A stretch of 20,120 nucleotides of DNA from Bifidobacterium breve (GTDB lineage Bacteria > Actinomycetota > Acidimicrobiia > IMCC26256 > PALSA-555). A model generated the notes under the pieces. That model saw nothing but the letters and a program-made list of their open reading frames with translations. It was not told the origin of the DNA and did not search any database. This document shows, in pieces, positions 1 through 6,916 of this stretch (position 1 is the first letter of the stretch; each line of letters opens with the position of its first letter). The position numbers were made by a program, and so were the translations under genes. Location of the stretch: contig CAMDCC010000016.1 of NCBI GenBank assembly GCA_945889545.1, positions 1 through 20,120 of the forward strand, given 5' to 3'.

Positions 1-81
1 CCCGGGGATGAGCTCTCGGGTCACGACTTCGCGCACCGCTCCGACGCCGGACGCCAGGGGTCGGACGGCGGACTCAAACAC
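1..81 (-). CDS. possible 5' end of an unidentified gene leaving the left edge
   Basis: On the minus strand a stop-free frame begins at a GTG (81-79) and runs 27 codons to the window edge. It reads MFESAVRPLASGVGAVREVV followed by TRELIPG. The composition looks protein-like rather than like frame noise, but there is no Shine-Dalgarno, no clear -10 box, and too little sequence to assign a family. It would be co-directional with the helicase/cold-shock gene, beyond the hairpin at 206-242. It may be a chance frame; the adjacent sequence would decide. Confidence 0.22.
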   Translation of the reverse strand, partial: MFESAVRPLASGVGAVREVVTRELIPG

Positions 82-110
82 GCACGCCAGCCAGCCGCTT
101 CGACGCGCCT

Positions 111-145
111 GTTGTCGAACGACGAACGTCGTTGAACGACGAACG
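111..145. repeat. short direct repeat GTTG(TC)GAACGACGAACG
   Basis: The 12-mer GAACGACGAACG occurs at 117-128 and 134-145, each copy preceded by GTTG (111-114 and 131-134). The copies differ by a TC insertion in the first. Further CGAACG hexamers follow at about 171-176 and 188-193. The block lies in the gene-poor stretch beyond the cold-shock stop codon. Function unknown; it could be a small replication-slippage product. Confidence 0.6.
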
Positions 146-205
146 CCCGCAAGGGCTGCTCGCACGAATGCGAACGGCCCCCGCGGGCGAACGTTTCGGA
201 TTCTT

Positions 206-242
206 GGCACGTTGAAGGGCGCTATGCGCCCTTCAACGTGCC
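206..242 (-). terminator. perfect 17-bp hairpin beyond the helicase/cold-shock gene
   Basis: The arm GGCACGTTGAAGGGCGC (206-222) is exactly complementary to GCGCCCTTCAACGTGCC (226-242), with a 3-nt loop TAT. It lies 22 bases past the stop codon of the minus-strand helicase/cold-shock gene, where a terminator would be expected. There is no U-run on the minus-strand transcript (the stem is followed by AAGAATCC), and the plus-strand side is followed by GAAAAACC. It would therefore be a tail-less actinobacterial-type terminator, or a repeated extragenic palindrome. The structure is certain; the role is inferred. Confidence 0.6.
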
Positions 243-264
243 GAAAAACCCTGGGTGTCTACGT

Positions 265-465
265 TCAGACGGGACGGACGTTGCGGGCTTCTTCGCCCTT
301 TTTGCCCGGGCCGACATCGAACTCGACCTGCTGGCCTTCATCGAGTGACTTGTAGCCATCACCCTGAATCGACGAGAAGTGTACGAACACGTCGTCGCCG
401 CCTTCGCGGGAGATGAAGCCGAAGCCCTTCTCACTGTTGAACCATTTAACGGTGCCTGTCGGCAT
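265..465 (-). CDS. CspA-type cold-shock protein, nested in frame at the 3' end of the helicase gene
   Basis: The last 66 codons of the helicase frame make a complete free-standing cold-shock protein. It begins MPTGTVKWFNSEKGFGFISR, with RNP1-like KGFGFI (residues 13-18) and RNP2-like VFVHF (26-30), and ends at the usual family length of 65-70 aa. Such proteins bind single-stranded RNA and DNA and act as RNA chaperones. The internal ATG (465-463) has AAGGAG 4 bases upstream, a stronger Shine-Dalgarno than the helicase itself has. Two products are therefore likely: a helicase-CSD fusion and a separate small CSP made by internal initiation. The domain and RBS are seen directly; independent translation is inferred. 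Confidence 0.75.
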   Translation of the reverse strand: MPTGTVKWFNSEKGFGFISREGGDDVFVHFSSIQGDGYKSLDEGQQVEFDVGPGKKGEEARNVRPV

Positions 466-1704
466 GGTGCTCCTTGTTGTTTGTGTATGCCCGTTGGAGC
501 GCTGAGGCTTCGACGGGCTTCTTGCATCCTCGACACCATTGCCGTTGGCAAGTGCGTCGCGGTCGGGTCTCGTGAGAAGCGGCGCGAGGCCGAGGATCTT
601 TTGGATCCGGGCGACATCGCGCTTCTGGTCGGACGAGACAAGAGAGATCACAGTACCGGTTGCGCCGGCGCGTGCCGTGCGCCCGGAACGGTGCGTGTAG
701 TCGGTGAAGTCGGGCGGTGGGTCGTAGTGCACGACGCAGGCTACGTCGTCGACGTGGATGCCTCGGGCGGCGACGTCGGTGGCGACGAGCGCATCGACCT
801 GGCCGTCGGAGAACGAACGCAGTGCACGATCGCGTTGACCCTGGGAACGGTTGCCGTGGATCGCAACGGCACGAACGCCGATGCTCTCGAGCTTCTTGGC
901 TACCTGGTCGGTGCCCCGCTTGGTGCGGCAGAACACGATCGTCGGACCGGCAACCGCAACGACGTCGGCGCAGATGCGCACTCGATCGCCGCGCTCGGCG
1001 GACCAGAACAGGTGGGTCGTGAGGTCGGCCTGCCCTTCTGGGCGTTCGACCTCGTGGCGGACCGGGTCGCGCTGGTAGCGCTTCAAGAGGGTGGCCACGT
1101 CGCCGTCGAGCGTGGCCGAGAACAGCAACGTCTGGCGGGACTTCGGCGTCTTGTCGAGCAAGGTACGTACGACGGGCAGGAAGCCCATGTCGGTCATACG
1201 GTCGGCCTCGTCGATCACAACGACTTCGACCTCGCTGAGGTCGACGTCGCGACGGTCGAGCAGGTCCTTGAGGCGGCCGGGGCAGGCGACGAGCACGTCG
1301 ACGCCGCGACGCAGCAGCTTCTGCTGGCCGCCGATGCCCACGCCGCCGTAGACCGAAGCGACGCGCAGCTTGCGGCCCTTGCCCAGCCACTCGAGCTCTT
1401 CGCGCACCTGCGCCGCGAGCTCGCGGGTGGGCACGAGCACGAGGCCACGTGGGCGCTTCGCGTTCGCGCGCCCCACTCGGGCGACGAGGGGGACTCCGAA
1501 CGCGATTGTCTTGCCGGACCCCGTTGGGGCCCGGGCCGACACGTCGCGGCCGGCAATGCCGTCGGCGATGGTCAGCGATTGAACAGGAAATGGTTCCTGG
1601 ATCCCGTGGGCGGACAGGGCCGCGACGAGATCAGATGGGGTGCCGAGATCGGCAAAGGTTGATGGCACGGTTGTGGTGACTCCGAATTCGATGGCGCCGC
1701 TCAT
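265..1704 (-). CDS. DEAD-box RNA helicase with C-terminal cold-shock domain
   Basis: This is an ATP-dependent RNA helicase of the RhlE/DeaD type, expected to unwind structured RNA in the cytoplasm. Numbered from the ATG at 1704, the 479-aa protein shows a Q-motif region (GIQEPFPVQ, 34-42), Walker A APTGSGKT (59-66), PTRELA (92-97), DEAD (165-168), SAT (196-198) and HRSGRTAR (338-345). So both RecA lobes are complete. A polar linker (about 380-413) leads straight into a full cold-shock domain (414-479) with no stop codon. The frame stays open upstream to a GTG at 1872 that has a GAAGGA 9 bases before it. The extra 56 residues do not resemble helicase sequence, so I prefer 1704, although its Shine-Dalgarno is poor. 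The linkage to a cold-shock domain fits a role in RNA remodelling in the cold. The family is certain; the start is not. Confidence 0.93.
   Translation of the reverse strand: MSGAIEFGVTTTVPSTFADLGTPSDLVAALSAHGIQEPFPVQSLTIADGIAGRDVSARAPTGSGKTIAFGVPLVARVGRANAKRPRGLVLVPTRELAAQVREELEWLGKGRKLRVASVYGGVGIGGQQKLLRRGVDVLVACPGRLKDLLDRRDVDLSEVEVVVIDEADRMTDMGFLPVVRTLLDKTPKSRQTLLFSATLDGDVATLLKRYQRDPVRHEVERPEGQADLTTHLFWSAERGDRVRICADVVAVAGPTIVFCRTKRGTDQVAKKLESIGVRAVAIHGNRSQGQRDRALRSFSDGQVDALVATDVAARGIHVDDVACVVHYDPPPDFTDYTHRSGRTARAGATGTVISLVSSDQKRDVARIQKILGLAPLLTRPDRDALANGNGVEDARSPSKPQRSNGHTQTTRSTMPTGTVKWFNSEKGFGFISREGGDDVFVHFSSIQGDGYKSLDEGQQVEFDVGPGKKGEEARNVRPV
470..475 (-). promoter_or_regulatory. internal Shine-Dalgarno AAGGAG for the nested cold-shock gene
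   Basis: The minus strand reads AAGGAG-CACC-ATG, with the ATG at 465-463. In the helicase frame these bases encode part of the linker (TTRST). A perfect SD at ideal distance before a family-typical N-terminus is the main evidence for internal translation initiation. Confidence 0.7.
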
Positions 1705-1934
1705 GGCGGCGGGGACAGGTCTCACAGGGGCGAAGTAACGATCCCCGAGACGCTGACCCTTGTTCAATGATGAACCGGAGTCGTGCAAGAGAAGCGGCAC
1801 AGCCCGTTGCGGATATCGCGGATCAATTGCGATGACCAACGAGTACAGCAAGAAGCGTAGCAGGTGGATCACGTCATTGCGTCCTTCACAACACGCAACG
1901 GCGCTCCGAGGAACGAGACGTCACGGTGATGGCG

Positions 1935-1940
1935 TACAAT
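1935..1940 (+). promoter_or_regulatory. candidate -10 box TACAAT, leaderless-type
   Basis: TACAAT ends 7 bases before the ATG at 1948, so transcription would begin at or next to the start codon. No good -35 hexamer is visible. The intervening AGAAGGG touches the ATG and is too close to act as a normal Shine-Dalgarno. The same spacing recurs at other genes in this window. Confidence 0.45.
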
Positions 1941-1947
1941 AGAAGGG

Positions 1948-2301
1948 ATGTCGGAACCTGTGATTGTTCAGTTCGCGCTCGATACCGTCCCCGGGATGAA
2001 CCGCCACCGCGTGAGCGTGTGGAACGAGAACGGCACGTTGTTGTGCGAACCATCTGCTGAGTGCCCGGCCGATCTCTCCGTCCCCGCCGGCGAGACGATC
2101 TTTGTCGAGGCGTCGGTTCCGGCGGCACCGAAGCGCAACCGACCACCTGCTCGCGACGAGGGGCGATGGGAGCTGCGGGCGAGCGCCGACGCGCAGGCCA
2201 TCCTCAACCTGGGGCGCAAGAGCACCAACGGGTCGGGTACCGCCATCGAGATCCGAGTGAACGGCGCCGAGCAGCAGCGCTCCCCCAAGAAGAGCAGCTG
2301 A
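1948..2301 (+). CDS. small protein of unknown function
   Basis: This 117-aa protein begins MSEPVIVQFALDTVPGMNRH. I do not recognise the family. The N-terminal half alternates hydrophobic and polar residues (VIVQFAL, HRVSVWNE, ETIFVEASV), suggesting a small beta-rich fold. The middle is basic and proline-containing (KRNRPPARDEG), then come RWELRAS and IEIRV strands and a basic Ser/Lys tail (RSPKKSS). There is no signal peptide, TM segment or catalytic motif. The gene diverges from the helicase across a shared upstream region and is followed by another small gene on the same strand. Clean codon use and a good -10 box support it as real; the function is unknown. Confidence 0.7.
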   Translation: MSEPVIVQFALDTVPGMNRHRVSVWNENGTLLCEPSAECPADLSVPAGETIFVEASVPAAPKRNRPPARDEGRWELRASADAQAILNLGRKSTNGSGTAIEIRVNGAEQQRSPKKSS

Positions 2302-2407
2302 CGCAACCCCCTCCTCCCCTGAGCCGCCCCCGAGTCCGACCCCGAGAAAACTGCCGAAAAACCGCCCTTTTCCAGGGTTTCGGCCCGACATGAGTAAGGT
2401 CGACCCC

Positions 2408-2593
2408 ATGGCCCGCATGTGCGATATCGAGCGTTGCTACAACAAGGGTTCCTACGACCTTGAGTCGACGCTCGACTACAAGCTCTGCACGAAGCACGCC
2501 GAGCAGTGGAAGTCGACGGGGATGCGCCTGCGCACCAACCCGAAGAAGCACACGCTCCGGCTCGTCGAGGTCAGCATCGCCGACGGGTACTAG
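2408..2593 (+). CDS. small Cys/His-containing protein of unknown function
   Basis: I place the start at the ATG at 2408, which has AAGG (2396-2399) 8 bases upstream; an in-frame ATG at 2390 lacks such a site. The 61-aa product has C5, C10, C27 and H30 in the arrangement C-x4-C-x16-C-x2-H, which could bind one zinc. It ends in a basic stretch (LRTNPKKHTLRLVEV). Free-standing mini zinc-ribbon proteins are often nucleic-acid-associated or regulatory, but I cannot name this one. It lies on the same strand as the unknown gene before it and the permease after it. Zinc binding is inferred from residue spacing only. Confidence 0.6.
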   Translation: MARMCDIERCYNKGSYDLESTLDYKLCTKHAEQWKSTGMRLRTNPKKHTLRLVEVSIADGY

Positions 2594-2765
2594 CCGTCGG
2601 TGCTCCGACAGAGCGCTTGACCCGTTCGTTCCACTCGGGTCTCTTCGAGAGCTGGATCAAGCTCCTCATCGTCACCTGTGTTCTGCCCCCTGACGATCTT
2701 CGCCGCGTCGCCGTGGACTCTTGGGAGCAGCTCGCGGAGTAGAACAAGAGGATGACGGGGAGACG

Positions 2766-4655
2766 ATGGCCGGCGTCCTGAAGCGGTTCTTCGTGGGTCG
2801 GCCGTTGGCCAGCACCCAGATGGAAGAGCAGCGGCTCTCGAAGAAGATCGCGCTCGCAATCTTCTCGAGCGACGCCCTCTCGTCGACGGCGTACGCCACC
2901 GAAGAGATCCTGTTTGTCACCGCGCTCGGGGCATCAAGTCTCGCGCTCGGGTTGAGCACGTTGGTGCCCATCGCGATCGTGGTGTCGGTCCTGCTCGCCA
3001 TCGTGATCTCGTCCTACCGCCAGGTGATCTTCGCCTACCCGAGTGGTGGCGGGGCGTACGTGGTGAGCCGGGAGAACCTGGGCGAGAACTCGTCGCTCGT
3101 TGCCGGGGCATCCCTCATGGTCGACTACGTGCTCACCGTTGCCGTCTCGATCTCAGCTGGTGTGGCGGCCATCGTCTCGATCCCGGCATTTCGCGACCTG
3201 GCCGAGCACCGTGTGCCGCTCGGCGTCGCGCTCATCGTGGGCATCACGCTCATGAACATGCGGGGGGTCAAGGAATCGGGGAGCGTCTTCGCGATCCCTA
3301 CGTATATCTACCTGTTGGTCCTCGCCGCTCTCATCCTCTATGGGCTCGCTCGCACGTTCTTCGGCGACATCGACCGAGTGCCGTTCAATGCCGAGTTCTT
3401 CGACGGCAAGCTGGAGGAGGGTGGCTCACTCGGGATCTTCCTCCTCCTCAAGGGGTTCTCGTCGGGCGCGGTCGCGCTCACGGGAGTGGAGGCGATCTCC
3501 AACGGCGTGCCCGCGTTCCGGCGTCCCGAGTCGAAGAACGCGGCCATCACGCTCGTCTGGATGGGCGCGCTCCTCGGCGGGCTGTTCTTCGGAGTCTCGT
3601 TGCTCGCGCAGGAGCTCCATCCGTACCCCAGTGAGCACCGCACGGTCATGGCGCAGATGGGCCTCCAAGTGTTCGGGAACGGCCCGGCCTTTGTGATCCT
3701 GCAGGTCGCCACCGCGGCGATCCTCACCTTGGCGGCCAACACTGCCTACAACGGCTTCCCCGGCGTGGTCTCGATCATCGCCAAGGACGGGTACCTCCCG
3801 CGCCAGCTCGCACACCGCGGAGATCGTCTTGTGTTCTCCAACGCGATCGTCGTACTTGCCGGCATGGCGGTCGCACTACTCGTGGCGTTCCGCGGTGTCA
3901 CGAATGCCCTGATCCCGCTGTACGCGGTCGGCGTGTTCTTGTCGTTCACGCTCTCCCAGACCGGGATGGTGTTGCACCACCGGCGGCATCGCGAACCCAA
4001 GTGGAGGCGCAACATCGCCCTCAACGGTGTCGGCGCGCTTGCCACCTTCGTCGTGCTGCTTATCGTGTCCATCACGAAGTTTGCGAGCGGAGCATGGGTT
4101 CCGCTCGTTGTCATCCCGCTGATCGTTCTGTTGTTCAAGGGGATCAAGAAGCACTACCGGCGCATCGCCGACAGCTTGCGTGTGCCGCCGGGCTGGCGCC
4201 CACCCGCACTCCGGCACGGCGTGGTGATTCTGGCCCAACGAGTCGACGCCGGTGTGATGGACGCCGTGGGGTACGCCCGCTCGACGTCGCCCGATCACAT
4301 CGTGGCCCTTACCGTCGTAGCCGACGGGATCGAGGCTGAGCAGATCGAGAAGCAGTGGTCACAGAACAACATGCCGGTGCCCCTCGAAGTGGTGTTCGCA
4401 CCATCCGGCGACTTCACCGACGTTGTCATGCGGTTCGTCGATGAGCTCCACCAGCGTTGGGGTACCAACACGACGATGACGGTGGTGATCCCAGAGCTCG
4501 CAACCGAGCACCTCTGGCAACAGGTGCTGCACAATCAGAGCGTGCTCGTGTTGAAGGGTCGCCTGTTGTTCCGGGCTCAGACCGTGGTGACGTCGATCCC
4601 GTACGTCGCTCCGGAGACGTCGATCGTCGCAGCGGACGAGACGCCCGAGCTGTAG
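2766..4655 (+). CDS. APC-superfamily permease, KimA-like (potassium or amino acid uptake)
   Basis: This 629-aa integral membrane transporter begins MAGVLKRFFVGRPLASTQME. The conserved N-terminal block VGRPL...LSKKIALAIFSSDALSSTAYATEEIL is typical of the KimA/YdaO-type APC permeases, which in Bacillus are high-affinity K+ importers. About twelve hydrophobic segments run to about residue 460. They are followed by a soluble domain of roughly 150 residues (HGVVILAQRVDAGVMDAVGYA onward) resembling the USP-like cytosolic domain of that family. I chose the ATG at 2766 because GGGGAG lies 3 bases upstream and the protein starts at the usual family N-terminus; the frame is open back to 2721. It converges on the next gene with a 9-base gap. 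I saw no c-di-AMP (ydaO) riboswitch upstream. Potassium specificity is inferred; many annotations call this family 'amino acid permease'. Confidence 0.9.
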   Translation: MAGVLKRFFVGRPLASTQMEEQRLSKKIALAIFSSDALSSTAYATEEILFVTALGASSLALGLSTLVPIAIVVSVLLAIVISSYRQVIFAYPSGGGAYVVSRENLGENSSLVAGASLMVDYVLTVAVSISAGVAAIVSIPAFRDLAEHRVPLGVALIVGITLMNMRGVKESGSVFAIPTYIYLLVLAALILYGLARTFFGDIDRVPFNAEFFDGKLEEGGSLGIFLLLKGFSSGAVALTGVEAISNGVPAFRRPESKNAAITLVWMGALLGGLFFGVSLLAQELHPYPSEHRTVMAQMGLQVFGNGPAFVILQVATAAILTLAANTAYNGFPGVVSIIAKDGYLPRQLAHRGDRLVFSNAIVVLAGMAVALLVAFRGVTNALIPLYAVGVFLSFTLSQTGMVLHHRRHREPKWRRNIALNGVGALATFVVLLIVSITKFASGAWVPLVVIPLIVLLFKGIKKHYRRIADSLRVPPGWRPPALRHGVVILAQRVDAGVMDAVGYARSTSPDHIVALTVVADGIEAEQIEKQWSQNNMPVPLEVVFAPSGDFTDVVMRFVDELHQRWGTNTTMTVVIPELATEHLWQQVLHNQSVLVLKGRLLFRAQTVVTSIPYVAPETSIVAADETPEL

Positions 4656-4664
4656 CGCGGCCGC

Positions 4665-5096
4665 CTAGCGAAGGTCGAGCACTACCACCGGGATCTTGCG
4701 ATCGGTCTTTGACTGGTAGTTCTCATATCCGCCGTGGTTGACCTTGTCGGCCAACGCCCAGAGCGTCGAGCGTTCGTCACCTTCGGACACCCGCGCTCGC
4801 ACCGGGATCCGCTTGCGACCCACCTGCACTTCGACGTTGGGTTGCGCGATGAGGTTGTGGTACCAGCCGGGGTGCTTGGGATCGCCGCCCTTCGACGCGA
4901 TCACCGTGTATGCCTCGGCGTGCGGCACGTAGAGCAACGCCGATGTGCGTGCCTTGCCCGTCTTCGCCCCGACCGTGCGCAACAGCAGCATCGGGCGCTT
5001 GCCGATGCTGGCGCCGATGCGACCGTCGGTCTTCTCGTAGAGGAACTGGTGGATGCCGAGCAGCTTGCTGCCCACGAACTCAACAGCTGGATGCAT
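4665..5096 (-). CDS. deazaflavin (F420)-dependent nitroreductase-family oxidoreductase
   Basis: This 143-aa single-domain protein has the size and motifs of the Ddn/F420-dependent reductase family, a split beta-barrel fold using reduced F420 to reduce quinones or nitro compounds. The core RTVGAKTGKARTSALLYVP, then IASKGGDPKHPGWYHNLIAQ and PNVEVQVG, is the family signature; the GAKTGK and SKGG-HPGWYHNL segments line the cofactor site in known members. There is no signal peptide. The gene is preceded by a TAGGGT box 6 bases before the ATG and by a 13-bp tandem repeat, and is co-directional with the ARH-phosphatase gene. The family is confident; the physiological substrate is unknown. Confidence 0.9.
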   Translation of the reverse strand: MHPAVEFVGSKLLGIHQFLYEKTDGRIGASIGKRPMLLLRTVGAKTGKARTSALLYVPHAEAYTVIASKGGDPKHPGWYHNLIAQPNVEVQVGRKRIPVRARVSEGDERSTLWALADKVNHGGYENYQSKTDRKIPVVVLDLR

Positions 5097-5102
5097 GACG
5101 GC

Positions 5103-5108
5103 ACCCTA
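5103..5108 (-). promoter_or_regulatory. candidate -10 box TAGGGT, leaderless-type
   Basis: On the minus strand TAGGGT is followed by GCCGTC and then the ATG at 5096. The spacing predicts transcription starting at the start codon. The 13-bp tandem repeat begins just upstream and occupies the -35 region, where no TTGACA-like hexamer is visible. Confidence 0.4.
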
Positions 5109-5109
5109 G

Positions 5110-5142
5110 ATCCTGATCGGGGATCCTGATCGGGGATCCTGA
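5110..5142. repeat. 13-bp tandem repeat, about 2.5 copies (ATCCTGATCGGGG)
   Basis: ATCCTGATCGGGG occurs exactly at 5110-5122 and 5123-5135, followed by a partial copy ATCCTGA at 5136-5142. It lies between the stop codon of the ARH-phosphatase gene and the start of the F420-type reductase, immediately upstream of the latter's putative -10 box. Copy number may vary between strains. Confidence 0.9.
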
Positions 5143-5149
5143 GCGTGAG

Positions 5150-6583
5150 CTAGAAGCGAGCCAGCGCTTCGAGGAATCCTGGGTTGGGGCGGGCGCGGGG
5201 GTGCGCATCGACGACTCGCTCGAGGGCCGCGAGGCCGCTGATCTCAAGATGCCGAGCGAGATACGCCGCCGCGAACGCGGTGGTGCGGCTCACGCCGGCC
5301 GCACAATGCACGAACACTGTGCGCCCCTCGGCTCGCCAGCGCATGATCGATTCCGCACCGTCGCGCAGCATGAAGTCGAGGTTGGGGTTGTGCTCGTGAC
5401 GCGGCGAGTCCACGATCATCAGCTCGTGAACCTCGCCGGCCATCGGCGAAGTGTCCGTGCCCATGCGACACAGGCTCAGCACCACGTCGGCTTCGGCGGT
5501 GGGCGCCGAGATCGAGTTCCCGAGCAGCACGCCGGGATCGTCGGGCAGTGGGATGGCGAACGGCTGGATGTCCCAATTTGCGAGGTAGCGGTCGGTCACG
5601 TCGGGAGCCCTCGGCCACCCGAGCTCGTCGACGGTCCCGCGCCGCGCCGCGAGCACGGCGAGGCGAATCAAGTCGGCGGTTCGATACCCCGGCCACCCGT
5701 GGAGCAGCGCGCGCCAGCGGATCGGTACCGCAGTGGAACCCCAGCGCGCGCCCAGCAGCGAACCGGCGATCGCTGCAACCGTGTCGGTGTCGTTCCCCAC
5801 GCGCACCGCGGCGTGCAGCGAGTGCTGGAAGTGCAGACAGGGCGGGCTCGACGCCGCCGCGGTGTGTCGGATCGCCGACCACGCGGCTTGGAGCGCGGTG
5901 ACCACGTAGCCGTTCGGATTGAACGTGGCCGGCGGCTTCGCCTCGGCCTCGTGGAGCCAGTCGGCCCAGCGCTGCTGCGACGCATCGGGGAGCAGATCGA
6001 CGCCGTCCCACACGCCGTCGATGCGCGCCTCACGCACCGCCCGGTCGATGGCGATGCACCAGAGCGCACATGCCTCGCCCGCGATCGGGTCGGTGTGAGT
6101 GAGCGCAGAGATCTCCTGGGCTGCGCTGATGATGGCGTTGTCGTCGCCGAGATGGGCGAGCGCGACGGGCGCGGTGCGCATGAGGCTCCCATTGCCGGCG
6201 CACGCGTTGGGTAGTCGCTCGAAGCGCGCCGCCGCCTGCTTCGCGACGTCGCTCGCAGTGCGCGCGTTCCCGAGAACGTCGCGAGTTTGGATCCCCACGT
6301 CGGCCGGATCGGTTGCGTACCAAGCGAGGAAGCGCTCGGCGGCGGCGGTGGCGTCGAGCGTGCCGGTTGCGGCTTCCTCGGCGATGCAGATCGCCATCTG
6401 CGTGTCGTCGGTCCACTCACCGGGGGCCCAGCCACCGAGTCCGCCACCAATGAAGTCGGCGTCGCCGGTGGGTGGTGTGGAGAACTCGTACCCAGCGCCA
6501 AGCGCGTCACCCGCCGCGAGCCCCAGCAGCGCGCCTGCAGCCCGATCGAGCATCGGCGTCGGGAACTCGTCTGTGCCAGCCAT
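5150..6583 (-). CDS. ADP-ribosylglycohydrolase fused to a dual-specificity phosphatase domain
   Basis: This 477-aa cytoplasmic protein has two catalytic domains. Residues about 10-315 form an ADP-ribosylglycohydrolase (DraG/ARH, all-helical, binuclear Mg or Mn) with GDALGAGYE (25-33), WTDDTQM (57-63), GNGSLMR (130-136) and GNDTDT (263-268). These supply the expected metal-binding acidic and Thr residues. Residues about 335-477 form a dual-specificity phosphatase with the P-loop HCAAGVSRT (H426, C427, R433) and a typical RPNPGF C-terminal segment; D392 is a possible general acid. ARH enzymes remove ADP-ribose from proteins, nucleic acids or small molecules; the phosphatase may act on a phosphorylated partner or an ADP-ribose phosphate. 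An AGGGG touches the ATG, and a TAGAAC box lies 6 bases upstream. Both active sites appear intact. The substrate is unknown. Confidence 0.9.
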   Translation of the reverse strand: MAGTDEFPTPMLDRAAGALLGLAAGDALGAGYEFSTPPTGDADFIGGGLGGWAPGEWTDDTQMAICIAEEAATGTLDATAAAERFLAWYATDPADVGIQTRDVLGNARTASDVAKQAAARFERLPNACAGNGSLMRTAPVALAHLGDDNAIISAAQEISALTHTDPIAGEACALWCIAIDRAVREARIDGVWDGVDLLPDASQQRWADWLHEAEAKPPATFNPNGYVVTALQAAWSAIRHTAAASSPPCLHFQHSLHAAVRVGNDTDTVAAIAGSLLGARWGSTAVPIRWRALLHGWPGYRTADLIRLAVLAARRGTVDELGWPRAPDVTDRYLANWDIQPFAIPLPDDPGVLLGNSISAPTAEADVVLSLCRMGTDTSPMAGEVHELMIVDSPRHEHNPNLDFMLRDGAESIMRWRAEGRTVFVHCAAGVSRTTAFAAAYLARHLEISGLAALERVVDAHPRARPNPGFLEALARF

Positions 6584-6643
6584 CCCCTGGTTCTAGTCGG
6601 GCGATGCGACGCCAGCCGACGGCGTGACTCCCAGGCCGCTCAG

Positions 6644-6649
6644 TACCCT
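6644..6649 (+). promoter_or_regulatory. candidate -10 box TACCCT, leaderless-type
   Basis: TACCCT ends 6 bases before the ATG at 6656, the same spacing as at other starts in this window. The region 6584-6655 is shared with the divergent ARH-phosphatase gene. No clear -35 element is visible. Confidence 0.4.
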
Positions 6650-6655
6650 GGGGTC

Positions 6656-6916
6656 ATGGATCACGGTGGGCACGCAGCGCCCCGACCGGTCGACCGCTTT
6701 CGCACGACCGCCGTGGGTTCCGTCGTGGCCGCGGGCCTGCTCGGACTGCGCGACGCGCTCGAAGGTCGACCCGAGCGTGAAGAGGTTGCGATCGTCAGCG
6801 AGGCACCAAACCGTCCGGTTGGCGACAACGGCATGTGGCTGGTCATCGACGAGGAGACCAAGACCGTAAAGGTCGTGCTCACGCGTCCGCCCGCGGATCC
6901 TGACGAGCTGGAGTGA
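6656..6916 (+). CDS. small protein of unknown function, translationally coupled to a methyltransferase
   Basis: This 86-aa protein begins MDHGGHAAPRPVDRFRTTAV. A mildly hydrophobic stretch (TTAVGSVVAAGLLGLRDAL, about 17-35) may be an amphipathic or weak membrane helix. It is followed by an acidic linker and a strand-rich C-terminus (GMWLVIDEETKTVKVVLTRP). I chose the ATG at 6656 because of its -10-like TACCCT box and because the longer upstream frame is antisense to the ARH gene. Its TGA overlaps the GTG of the next gene by 4 bases (GTGA), so the two are probably co-translated. The family is not recognised. Confidence 0.65.
   Translation: MDHGGHAAPRPVDRFRTTAVGSVVAAGLLGLRDALEGRPEREEVAIVSEAPNRPVGDNGMWLVIDEETKTVKVVLTRPPADPDELE

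Noticed and set aside
8..355. 115-aa plus-strand frame at the left end
   Set aside because: It crosses the long hairpin and overlaps the 3' end of the cold-shock gene, with Arg/Thr-rich low-information sequence.
379..1662. 427-aa plus-strand frame over the helicase
   Set aside because: It is a mirror frame of a gene with all the DEAD-box motifs, and shows no motifs of its own.
1705..1872. 56-residue N-terminal extension of the helicase from GTG 1872
   Set aside because: A GAAGGA precedes this GTG, but the extra sequence does not resemble helicase N-termini. The start at 1704 is preferred, not proven.
2345..2389. terminator-like CCGAAA...TTTCGG pairing before the small zinc-type gene
   Set aside because: Only 6 bp pair cleanly, with a bulge and no U-run after the stem; too weak to call.
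2594..2765. c-di-AMP (ydaO-type) riboswitch before the KimA-like permease
   Set aside because: I looked for the conserved GC-rich core and paired elements and found no convincing match. A covariance-model search would settle it.
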